A DNA stretch of 64,000 nucleotides from Pseudomonas serboccidentalis (GTDB lineage: Bacteria > Pseudomonadota > Gammaproteobacteria > Pseudomonadales > Pseudomonadaceae), in the NCBI RefSeq assembly GCF_028830055.1, contig NZ_CP101655.1, positions 5,279,583 through 5,343,582 on the forward strand, in the 5' to 3' direction. Made by a program: the position numbers and the translations under genes. Shown here in pieces: positions 1-7,891 of the stretch (positions within the stretch are counted from its first letter, which is position 1; every line of letters begins with the position of its first letter). A model generated the notes under the pieces. That model searched no databases and had not been told where the DNA came from. It worked only from the letters and a program-made list of their open reading frames with translations.

Positions 1-41
1 GGCGGCGAAGTCCGGGCTTTTTCTTTGCGCGTTGATCAGTC

Positions 42-581
42 TCAGGGGTTGGTCACTTGAATGAACACCGCATAAGCCCCCAGCAGAATCCAGAACGTGG
101 CAAAAATCCAAGGCGTGCGCACCGAAAACAGCAACGACTTGCGGTAGCCCTTGTGGCTCGACTCCATTTCACTGAACAGCGGCGATTCGTCGTAGGCCAG
201 GCCCATGATCGGTTCGCTGTGCAGCAACTCGCTTTGCTTGTAGTGCCAGTGATCGATGATGTCGTAGGCCGCGCGAATGCCCGGCCAGGCGTTGAGCGAG
301 CTGAGCAGCCCGAGCAGCGCCAGAAACGGCGGCACCACCAGGGTGAACAGCTTTCCCCACTCGGGGTTGAGGTTGGCCATGCACGAGGCAAAGGCAATCA
401 CCAGAAACGACTGCGCCGCCAGATAGGCGTCGGTGCGGTTGGCGAGGATGCTGGTTTCGTACTGGATTTCCTTGCGATAGAAATCCAGCCGTTCCTTGGG
501 CGAACCGAACATTTTCGCGTTGTGTTCGGTCAGCACTTCTTCGGCAGTAGGCTGGGTCAGTATGCGAGGCAAGGGACACAC
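42..581 (-). CDS. Hypothetical inner-membrane protein (179 aa)
   Basis: I do not recognise a named family. The protein has a charged N-terminal half (to about residue 45) and then hydrophobic segments near residues 55-70, 80-95 and 155-175, so it probably sits in the inner membrane with most of its charged regions in the cytoplasm. The predicted start is GTG, with a GGAG Shine-Dalgarno sequence a few bases upstream. A first ATG start would remove the conserved-looking N-terminal part. It is transcribed in the same direction as the histidine kinase gene behind it, with a gap of about 70 bases, but nothing shows they are functionally linked. It is a real gene by codon use; its role is unknown. 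Confidence 0.75.
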   Translation of the reverse strand: MCPLPRILTQPTAEEVLTEHNAKMFGSPKERLDFYRKEIQYETSILANRTDAYLAAQSFLVIAFASCMANLNPEWGKLFTLVVPPFLALLGLLSSLNAWPGIRAAYDIIDHWHYKQSELLHSEPIMGLAYDESPLFSEMESSHKGYRKSLLFSVRTPWIFATFWILLGAYAVFIQVTNP

Positions 582-649
582 GCTCCGGGACAGGGAAAGT
601 GTTTAGAAGCACCCCGTCGCGCACTAGTTCAGCCGGATGTATCGCCCGG

Positions 650-2581
650 TCACTTCATCGACTGAGCGATGATTTCCACCAGATTAAGCTGAGTGAACGG
701 TTTGGGCAGGCGCGGCAACTGAGCGGCAAAGCCTTCCAGGCGTTCGGCGTACCCGGTCGCCAGAATGATCGGCAGGTCCGGTTTGAGCAGTCGCACCGCG
801 TGGGCCAGTTGCGCGCCGCTCATCTGCGGCATGGCCATGTCGGTGATCATCAGGTCGATGACTTCGCCCTGATCGAACAGCGCCAGCGCGCTGGTACCGG
901 AGGTGGCACTGACCACGCGATGCCCGAGGTCTTCGAGCAGCAACGTGGTGCTGGTCAATACCAGCGAATCGTCGTCCACCACCAACACGCTGAGCCGTGG
1001 CACCGTAACCGGTTCCGCGGTCGGGTACACCGATGGCGTCTTCACACCGTCCGCCGCGACCGGTAACCACAGCTCCGCCTCCGTGCCATGGCCCTTCTGG
1101 CTCTTGAGAATAAAGCGGCCCCCCAGTTGCTCGATGAATCCATGCACCATCGACAACCCCAGCCCGGTGCCCTTGCCCAGGCCCTTGGTGGTGAAAAATG
1201 GATCCCGGGCCGACGCCAGCGTGTGCTCGTCCATGCCTTCGCCGGTGTCGCGCAGACTCAGGCAGACATAACGCCCCGCCGCCAGGTTTGAATGACTTTG
1301 TTCGAGGATCACTTCCGGCCGCGCCGTGATCACCACGCTGCCGCCATCGGGCATGGCGTCCCGGGCATTGGTCGCCAGATTGAGCACCGCCAGTTCGAGC
1401 TGGTTGGTATCCGCCAGCACCCGCTCCAGCCCTTCGGGCAGGCAGGTTTCGATTCTGATCCCCGGCCCCAGTGAACTGCGCAACAGGCCGGTAATGCCTT
1501 GCACCAGTTTTGCGATATCGACCGGCTCGGTCTTGAGTTCCTGACGGCGGGCAAAGGCCAGCATGCGCTGGGTCAGTGACACGCCGCGCAACGCACCCTG
1601 GGTGGCGTTTTCCAGCAGACGGTTGATTTTCGGGTCGTCACCGACGCGCTTGCGCACGATCTCAAGGTTGCCGAGGATCACGGTCAGCAGGTTGTTGAAG
1701 TCATGGGCGATGCCGCCGCTGAGTTGGCCGATGGCCTGCATCTTCTGCGCCTGAAACAATGCTTCCCGGGTTTTTTCCAGTGCCTGCTGCGACTGATGGA
1801 CCTCTGTCACATCGCGAGTAATTTTAGCGAAACCGAGCAACGTCCCGGTTTCGCCGCGAATGGCATCGACCACCACATGGGCGAAAAACCGGCTGCCATC
1901 CTTGCGCACCCGCCAGCTTTTGTTTTCGAAACGTCCTTCCCGCGCCGCGGTCTCCAGTGCCCGTTGCGGCTCGCCGCGCTCACGGTCTTCAGCGGTGTAA
2001 AAAATCGAAAAATGCTCGCCGATGATTTCTTCCGGCCGATAGCCCTTGATCCGCTGTGCACCCTGGTTCCAGTTGGACACCCGGCCATCGGGGCTAAGCA
2101 TGTACAGGGCGTAGTCGGTCACCCCCTGCACCAGCAGGCGGAACTGCTGCTCGCTTTGCTTGAGGGTCTCTTCAGCCATCTTGCGGTCGGTCAGGTCGCG
2201 GGTGATCTTGGCAAAGCCCAGCAGCGTGCCGTCCGGATCGATGATCGGATCGATCACCACGTGCGACCAGAAATGCGTACCGTCCTTGCGCACCCGCCAG
2301 CCTTCGCCTTCGAACCGCCCTTCGCGGATCGCCGTGTCCAGCGCACGTTGCGGCAAACCCGCAGCGCGGTCCTGCGCGGTGTAGAAGCGCGAGAAATGCT
2401 CACCGAGAATCTCTTCTTTCTCGTAGCCCTTGAAGCGTTTGGCGCCGGAGTTCCAACTGGTGATGATGCCGTCCGGGTCGATCATGTAAATCGCATAATC
2501 GACCACCGCATCGATCAGCAGACGAAAACGCATCTCCTCGATCGCGGCGGTTTTGCTCGGGTTATCACTCATCAGGTTCAC
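650..2581 (-). CDS. PAS-PAS hybrid sensor histidine kinase/response regulator
   Basis: The 643-residue protein senses a signal through two tandem, similar PAS domains (about residues 15-125 and 145-255, each with a PAC-like R-V-R-K-D-G segment) and has no membrane segment, so it should be cytoplasmic. The HisKA domain carries the phospho-acceptor His in GGIAHDFNNLL, followed by an HATPase domain with DTGEGM and GKGTGLGLSMV. The C-terminal receiver domain begins at about residue 525, with the acidic pocket VVDDD, the phospho-acceptor Asp in MITDMAMP and the conserved Lys in LPKPF. No output regulator lies beside it, so the target is unknown. The close similarity of the two PAS modules suggests an internal duplication. 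The call is firm; the signal is not known. Confidence 0.92.
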   Translation of the reverse strand: MNLMSDNPSKTAAIEEMRFRLLIDAVVDYAIYMIDPDGIITSWNSGAKRFKGYEKEEILGEHFSRFYTAQDRAAGLPQRALDTAIREGRFEGEGWRVRKDGTHFWSHVVIDPIIDPDGTLLGFAKITRDLTDRKMAEETLKQSEQQFRLLVQGVTDYALYMLSPDGRVSNWNQGAQRIKGYRPEEIIGEHFSIFYTAEDRERGEPQRALETAAREGRFENKSWRVRKDGSRFFAHVVVDAIRGETGTLLGFAKITRDVTEVHQSQQALEKTREALFQAQKMQAIGQLSGGIAHDFNNLLTVILGNLEIVRKRVGDDPKINRLLENATQGALRGVSLTQRMLAFARRQELKTEPVDIAKLVQGITGLLRSSLGPGIRIETCLPEGLERVLADTNQLELAVLNLATNARDAMPDGGSVVITARPEVILEQSHSNLAAGRYVCLSLRDTGEGMDEHTLASARDPFFTTKGLGKGTGLGLSMVHGFIEQLGGRFILKSQKGHGTEAELWLPVAADGVKTPSVYPTAEPVTVPRLSVLVVDDDSLVLTSTTLLLEDLGHRVVSATSGTSALALFDQGEVIDLMITDMAMPQMSGAQLAHAVRLLKPDLPIILATGYAERLEGFAAQLPRLPKPFTQLNLVEIIAQSMK

Positions 2582-2789
2582 CGCTGGTTTTTGTTAGCCC
2601 AAGTATGCGGAAAACCGGCGCCTTGGGAAGATGCAAACGCGCTTCAATCGAAAGGCCACGAGTCCGGCACTCAGCGATTTAGTCCTTTGACAATGCGTGA
2701 GAGCAAGGCGTTGTAAACAAATGCAGGAATCTGCTCGGCCTGTTGAACGTTTTTCGCCTCGCGCGATGGCAGCGGCAGAAGCTGGCGCT

Positions 2790-5075
2790 TCATCCTGCCG
2801 GGATCGTTGGTTTTTCGCCTGCGCCGAGGGACCACCAGCGTGGCAACAGTTGCTGGACGCGCGGCTCGGCAAACCGGTCATCGATCAGCATCACCACGCC
2901 GCGATCCTGTCGCGTGCGGATCACCCGTCCGGCGGCCTGCACCACTTTCTGTACGCCCGGATACAGATAGGTGTAGTCGTAGCCGGCACCGAAAATCGCC
3001 GCCATGCGGCGTTTCAACTGTTCGTTGACCGGGTTGAGCTGGGCCAGCCCCAACGTGGCAATGAACGCTCCGATCAGACGCGCTCCCGGCAGGTCGATCC
3101 CCTCGCCGAACGCACCGCCCAGCACAGCGAAGCCGACGCCCTGGCTCTCGGCGGTGAACTGGTCGAGAAATGCCTGCCGCTGCCCTTCCGCCATGCCCCG
3201 GGACTGCTGCCACAGGTTGATGTGCGGATGCCGTTGGGCGAGCAGTGTCAGCACCTGTTGCAGGTAATCGAAGCTGCTGAAAAACGCCAGGTAATTGCCC
3301 GGGCGGTCACTGAACTGGCGGGCGATCAGCTCGACGATCGGCTCCAGCGACGCCTGACGGTGATTGAAGCGCGTGGAAATCCGGCTGACGATCTGCACCT
3401 GCAATTGCTCGGCACTGAACGGCGATTCCACGTCGATCCATACCGTGTCGGCAGGCGTGCCCAGCAAATCGGCGTAATAGTGTCGCGGGCTCAGCGTCGC
3501 CGAGAACAGCACGCTGCTGCGTGCCGCTTTCAGGCGTGGGCCGATGAACGCGGCCGGCACCACATTGCGCAGGCACAATTGCGACAGCGGCCGTTTGCGG
3601 TCGAGGTCGCGCTTGCTGATGTCGAACAGGAAATGCTCGTCGAACAGCTCCGCCACCCGGCCGAACTGCAGCATGTCGAAATAGAAGGTCTGCAGGGCGC
3701 TGTCGAGCCCCTGCGGATGATCATTGAGGTAATCGCCGATGGCCGCGCTGCACAGGGACACCGCTTGCAGCAGTTTTTCCGGCGCCTTGTCGTAGGCCTG
3801 ATACGGCGCCAGTTGTGGCTGATGCAACGCGTTCCATTCACGGTTGAGCCGTTGCAGGGATTTCTTCAGCGCTTCGGGGGCCGACTTGCGCACGCCGGCC
3901 AGGGCTGCCTGATCGAGACTGGCGCTGTACATCGACCGCCCGCGTTCGACCAGGTTGTGCGCTTCATCGGCCAGGACCGCGACTTTCCACTGATTGAGCT
4001 GGGCGAGGCCGAACAGCAGCGCGCTGAAATCGAAGTAATAGTTGTAGTCCGCCACCACCACGTCAGCCCAACGGGCCATTTCCTGGCTCAGGTAGTACGG
4101 GCAAACCGTATGCTGAAGGGCGACTTCGCGCATCGCCGCCTGATCGAGCAGATTGATCCGGCTGGCCGCTTCCCGGGCGTCGGGCAGGCGATCATAGAAC
4201 CCTTGGGCCAACGGGCAGGACTCGCCGTGACAGGCCTTGTCCGGGTGTTCGCAAGCCTTGTCCCGGGCGACCATCTCCAGCACCCGCAACGGCAAGCCTT
4301 CACACTGATCGAACAACACCTGACTGGCATCCAGCGCCAGTTTGCGCCCCGGGGTCTTGGCGGTCAGGAAGAACACCTTGTCCAGTTGCTGCGGCGCCAG
4401 GGCCTTGAGCATCGGGAACAGCGTGCCGAGGGTCTTGCCGATGCCGGTGGGTGCCTGGGCCATCAGGCAGCGGCCAGTGCTGACTGCCTTGAACACCGAT
4501 TCAGCCAGATGCCGCTGGCCGGGGCGAAAGTCCGCGTGGGGAAAGACCAACGTCTGCGCTGCCCGATTACGCGCCTCGCGATGAGCCATTTCCTGCTCGG
4601 CCCAAGCCAGGAACAATCGGCACTGCTCCTCGAAAAAGCCCTGCAAGACTGACGCGCTGAAGGCTTCGACCAGGCAGGTTTCCTTCTCGCTGACGATGTC
4701 GAAATACACCAGCGCCAGATTGATCTGCTCAAGGGCCAGCTTGCGGCACATCAGCCAGCCGTAGATTTTCGCCTGCGCCCAGTGCAACTGGCGATGGTTG
4801 GTCGGCTGCTTGCTCAGATCGCCGCGATAGGTTTTGACTTCTTCCAGGCAGTTTTGCGCCGGGTCGTAGCCATCCGCCCTGCCCTTGACCTTCAGTTGCA
4901 GAAACTCGCCTTCCAGCGCCACTTCGCTCTGGTACTTGTCGCTGCGCCGCGAGGCCACGGTACGGTGCCCGAGCATGCCTTCGAGCGCTGTCGGCGAGGG
5001 GGTAAATCGCAGGTCGAGGTCGCCGGTCTTGGCGGTGAACTCACACAGCGCGCGCACCGCAATGCTGTAGCTCAA
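2790..5075 (-). CDS. DinG/XPD-like Fe-S DNA helicase paired with FAN1
   Basis: An ATP-dependent superfamily 2 helicase that should unwind DNA 5'-3' during repair. An N-terminal region resembles PD-(D/E)XK nuclease folds (EVKTYRGD). Walker A is APTGIGKT and the DEAH box is ADEAHNLVERG. Cysteines in KACEHPDKACHGESCPLA, with a further Cys in TVCPYY, fit the 4Fe-4S domain of XPD/DinG helicases. C-terminal helicase motifs include GAFGEGIDLPG and QAAGRVIRT. I place the start at a TTG whose first bases overlap the TGA of the upstream FAN1 gene, with GGAG 8 bases before it; the protein then begins at the SYSIAVRALCEF segment, as I recall for its relatives. Upstream ATG/GTG codons would only add about ten residues. 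Overlap with FAN1 implies translational coupling and a joint role in crosslink or structure-specific repair. Confidence 0.9.
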   Translation of the reverse strand: MSYSIAVRALCEFTAKTGDLDLRFTPSPTALEGMLGHRTVASRRSDKYQSEVALEGEFLQLKVKGRADGYDPAQNCLEEVKTYRGDLSKQPTNHRQLHWAQAKIYGWLMCRKLALEQINLALVYFDIVSEKETCLVEAFSASVLQGFFEEQCRLFLAWAEQEMAHREARNRAAQTLVFPHADFRPGQRHLAESVFKAVSTGRCLMAQAPTGIGKTLGTLFPMLKALAPQQLDKVFFLTAKTPGRKLALDASQVLFDQCEGLPLRVLEMVARDKACEHPDKACHGESCPLAQGFYDRLPDAREAASRINLLDQAAMREVALQHTVCPYYLSQEMARWADVVVADYNYYFDFSALLFGLAQLNQWKVAVLADEAHNLVERGRSMYSASLDQAALAGVRKSAPEALKKSLQRLNREWNALHQPQLAPYQAYDKAPEKLLQAVSLCSAAIGDYLNDHPQGLDSALQTFYFDMLQFGRVAELFDEHFLFDISKRDLDRKRPLSQLCLRNVVPAAFIGPRLKAARSSVLFSATLSPRHYYADLLGTPADTVWIDVESPFSAEQLQVQIVSRISTRFNHRQASLEPIVELIARQFSDRPGNYLAFFSSFDYLQQVLTLLAQRHPHINLWQQSRGMAEGQRQAFLDQFTAESQGVGFAVLGGAFGEGIDLPGARLIGAFIATLGLAQLNPVNEQLKRRMAAIFGAGYDYTYLYPGVQKVVQAAGRVIRTRQDRGVVMLIDDRFAEPRVQQLLPRWWSLGAGEKPTIPAG

Positions 5076-6724
5076 GCGCTCTGCTCCGCCCATTGCACGT
5101 AACACACGGCGACCGGCATCTGGTGTTCGTGGCAGAACTCCAGCCAGCGCAGTTGATTGTCCTGCAAGCGGTCACCGGGGCCTTTGACTTCGATCATCCG
5201 ATAGGTCTTGTGCTGCGGCCAGAACTGGATCAGGTCCGGCATGCCGGTGCGGTTGGCCTTGATGTCGAGCAGCAAGCGATTGAACCAGTGCTTGAGGTGT
5301 TCGGCCGGCAGACAGGCCAGCGCTTGTTCAAGCAGCTCCTGATTCAACGCGCCCCAGAACACGAACGGCGACTGCACGCCCCATTTGGCCACGAACCGCT
5401 CACGAATGGTCGCGGCATAACGGCCATCGTCGAGTTGGTCGAGACACGCCCGGAACAAATCGGCGCGGCGCTGCTGGAAGTCTTCATTGAGCAGGTCCAC
5501 CGGCCCGCGTTGAAACGGGTGAAAGAACGCCCCCGGCAGCGGCGCGAAAATCGCCGGCCAGCACAACAGGCCAAACAGCGAGTTGATCAGGCTGTTTTCC
5601 ACGTAGTGCACCGGGCCGGCGTCTTCGTGCAGATGCGCCTGCACGTAGCACTCCACCGACAGTGCCGGGTCGGTGCGCGGCAATTGCAGATCGAGGCGCT
5701 CGACCGGTCGTGGCGCTGCACGTTTGAGCGGCGGCCCGCCGAGTTTGCGCCGCAGTCGCGGCAGCATCCTTTGCAGGCTCTGCTGTTCGGCGGCGCTTTC
5801 CGGCGCCTGTTCGGCCAGCGTGGCGAGTTCCAGCGCCAGTGCGTATTCGGCGCAGCGCTCCAGCACGCGGATCATCCGCTGTCGGGCACCGGGGTACGCG
5901 CACTCGCGGTAAATGTTCAGGGCCAGGGCAAACTCGCTGAGGCGCTCGCAATACTGGCCGATCTGGAACAGGACCTTGCCGCGCCGCCGTTGCAGCCACG
6001 GGTTGGCAAACTGCAGCGCGCTGAGCTGTTCGACGATGGTTTCCAGAGGTTCACCGGCCTCGAAGCGCAGCTGGCAGTGATGCAGGAACAGGCAGGCGTC
6101 GACGTCTTCACGGCTGCGCAGGCCACGGGAGTCGGCGCAGAGTTCGACTTTTTCGTAGATAAAGATCCCGAGGTCGGCGAGCACGAATTCCGACCAGTCC
6201 TGATACAGGTTGCCGAAGAACATCAGGCGCAGGCGGTCGCAAAGGTCCATGATGGTCAGGCTGAACAAACGGTCGGCGAGCGTGGGCGCCCACTCGGACA
6301 GGCTGCGCGATTCGCTGAACTGCTCGGCCAGCGCTGGCAGCCAGTCGTCCTTGCGGCCCTTGGGTTGCTCGATAAAGCCGCCAAACGCCTGCAACAGTTC
6401 GGCCTTGAGCAACACGTCGAACACCTCGGCCACCGTCAACCGTGCCTGATCGTCGAGCCAGCCGTGACTCAGCAACGGTTGCGCGGCGTCGCTGATGTCA
6501 CCGATTTCCGCATAGTTGAGTTTGCCGAGGCGAAAATGCACGCCCTTGCGCATGACCATGCGCACCAACAACCCTTGAGAGGCGCAGGGCAAGGCCTTGA
6601 AGTCGCGGATAAACCCGTGCTCGGATTCACTCATCACATCGGCATAGCGAAGCTCAAGCCAATCAAGCACTTGCCGGAAGTTGTTGAGGTAATAGAACGG
6701 ATCGTCGAGGGGGTTGGCAGTCAC
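5072..6724 (-). CDS. FAN1-like VRR-NUC structure-specific nuclease
   Basis: The 550-residue protein ends in a VRR-NUC domain of the PD-(D/E)XK fold: GMPDLIQFW supplies the metal-binding Asp and IEVKGPGD the Glu-X-Lys, followed by the conserved QLRWL helix. The long N-terminal part is helical, as in the SAP/TPR-like arms of bacterial FAN1 from P. aeruginosa, a 5'-flap nuclease that unhooks interstrand crosslinks. The start is GTG with only a weak ribosome site. It is the first gene of a two-gene unit: its stop overlaps the TTG start of the downstream DinG-like helicase by three bases. Length and architecture match the family. No truncation or missing catalytic residue was seen. Confidence 0.9.
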   Translation of the reverse strand: MTANPLDDPFYYLNNFRQVLDWLELRYADVMSESEHGFIRDFKALPCASQGLLVRMVMRKGVHFRLGKLNYAEIGDISDAAQPLLSHGWLDDQARLTVAEVFDVLLKAELLQAFGGFIEQPKGRKDDWLPALAEQFSESRSLSEWAPTLADRLFSLTIMDLCDRLRLMFFGNLYQDWSEFVLADLGIFIYEKVELCADSRGLRSREDVDACLFLHHCQLRFEAGEPLETIVEQLSALQFANPWLQRRRGKVLFQIGQYCERLSEFALALNIYRECAYPGARQRMIRVLERCAEYALALELATLAEQAPESAAEQQSLQRMLPRLRRKLGGPPLKRAAPRPVERLDLQLPRTDPALSVECYVQAHLHEDAGPVHYVENSLINSLFGLLCWPAIFAPLPGAFFHPFQRGPVDLLNEDFQQRRADLFRACLDQLDDGRYAATIRERFVAKWGVQSPFVFWGALNQELLEQALACLPAEHLKHWFNRLLLDIKANRTGMPDLIQFWPQHKTYRMIEVKGPGDRLQDNQLRWLEFCHEHQMPVAVCYVQWAEQSA

Positions 6725-6929
6725 GGGAATTCTGGGCCATGGCGAGCGAATACTGGTTATGCGTACAGATAGCAGCTCTGCCCGGTCGCATGCAAACGGA
6801 AAAAGATCAATGGCAGCGGCAATCTAGATTTTTTCAGGGTGCCATCGAACTTTTCCCGGCTCAATGGCACCAACCGCGTTAGAGACCGAATACGGTCAAT
6901 TCATATGCAATGAGGTATTTGAGGTGGGT

Positions 6930-7154
6930 ATGAACATCAAGACTCTGGGTCTTCCCCTGGCGGTAGCGGCCCTGCTGGCATTGGGCGGTTGTTCGACGCC
7001 GACCGTGGTGACCTTGCAGAACGGCACCCAGTATTTGACCAAGGACATGCCGAAAACCAAGACCAAGGACGGTTTCTATGAGTTCGAGGATATTTCCGGA
7101 GCCAAGGTGAAAGTCCGCGCCGATGAGGTCGCGACTGTACGCAAAGAAGACTGA
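6930..7154 (+). CDS. Small YgdI/YgdR-type lipoprotein (DUF903)
   Basis: The 74-residue product has a signal peptide ending in the lipobox LALGGC (Cys near residue 20), so it should be lipidated and held at a membrane facing the periplasm. The remainder is a compact beta-rich DUF903 domain with the typical pattern of a target-like NGTQY, then KTKDGFYEFED and ending VRADEVATVRKED. Function of the family is unknown. I chose the ATG at 6930 because GAGGTG lies just upstream and the signal peptide begins there; a longer open frame upstream has no such support. It is a single gene, followed by a REP palindrome that may stop transcription. Confidence 0.9.
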   Translation: MNIKTLGLPLAVAALLALGGCSTPTVVTLQNGTQYLTKDMPKTKTKDGFYEFEDISGAKVKVRADEVATVRKED

Positions 7155-7169
7155 CACTCCGCTGTACTT

Positions 7170-7253
7170 GTAGGAGCTGCCGCAGGCTGCGATCTTTTGA
7201 CTTTGATTTTATAAAACAAGATCAAAAGATCGCAGCCTGCGGCAGCTCCTACA
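7170..7253. repeat. REP-type palindrome (GTAGGAGCTGCCGCAGGC family)
   Basis: A near-perfect inverted repeat: TGTAGGAGCTGCCGCAGGCT on the left is mirrored on the right, and both arms run on into the GATCTTTTGA end. The arms are joined by a short AT-rich loop. The same unit recurs at about 9850, 14989, 18081 and 18152. This is the common intergenic REP/BIME pair of fluorescent pseudomonads. Confidence 0.9.
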
Positions 7254-7276
7254 GAGGTCAGTCAACGTGCTGGGTG

Positions 7277-7651
7277 TTACTCGAAAGCAGGCATGCCCGG
7301 CATGCTGTTATCGCATCTGAAGTACTGGCCCCCCCGGTGCGCCAGTTCTGCTTGCAGACGTCGGCAGCGCTCCAGATCCTGTTGGGCCATGCGGTCGATG
7401 CTCAGGTTGCCGGTGGTTTGCGGCTGTTTGCCGTCACCCAGGCGCAGGGTCACGAACGGCTGTTCGGGCTGGATCTGAAACAGGCTTTTCTCTTCGACCG
7501 GCTCGGCCACTTCGGTCTTCGCCGGTTTCGGCAGTTGATCGGTGCTGACTCCGTAACGGCTCAGAATCGAGGTTGGCGGCAGATCGGCCCAGGCATTGGC
7601 CGATAACAGCGCCAGTCCGACAATCCCGATATACCCCTTGACCCTTCTCAC
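7277..7651 (-). CDS. Hypothetical exported protein (124 aa)
   Basis: The sequence starts with a typical signal peptide (basic start RRVKGY, hydrophobic IGIVGLALLSA, probable cleavage after NAWA), so the mature part of about 100 residues should be periplasmic or secreted. The mature part is rich in Pro, Gln and Glu, with a C-terminal stretch ERCRRLQAELAHRGG and two Cys. I do not recognise a family. The GTG start at 7651 is chosen because GGAG sits 8 bases upstream. It is a single gene facing the FAN1 side, bounded by REP elements on both sides. The reading frame is well supported by codon use; the function is unknown. Confidence 0.7.
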   Translation of the reverse strand: MRRVKGYIGIVGLALLSANAWADLPPTSILSRYGVSTDQLPKPAKTEVAEPVEEKSLFQIQPEQPFVTLRLGDGKQPQTTGNLSIDRMAQQDLERCRRLQAELAHRGGQYFRCDNSMPGMPAFE

Positions 7652-7781
7652 GTGTGCATCTCCTGTACTCAATGGCGGCTAGCTATAGAACGTGTGTGCA
7701 CGTACTGGCTTTAGGCCGCTTTTGCTGTTTGCAGAGCTTTTGAGTCAGGGTGTGGCTGTCGAGTCACTTTTGATACCGAGT

Positions 7782-7879
7782 TGTGGCGAGGGAGCTTGCT
7801 CCCGCTGGGGCGCGGAGCGGCCCTGAAAAACTTTAATGAGCGCTACGCACTCAATCGGGAGCAAGCTCCCTCGCCACAG
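7782..7879. repeat. REP-like palindrome (GGGAGCTTGCTCCC family)
   Basis: TGTGGCGAGGGAGCTTGCTC on the left returns as its inverse complement on the right, about 50 bases later, forming a long hairpin just past the end of the lipase gene. It belongs to a different palindrome family from the GTAGGAGCTGCC repeats. A second copy lies at 14849-14968. Confidence 0.85.
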
Positions 7880-7891
7880 GTTATTGATGCA

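Noticed and set aside
2697..4652. 651-codon plus-strand frame
   Set aside because: Antisense to the Fe-S helicase gene, without recognisable domains; a shadow frame.
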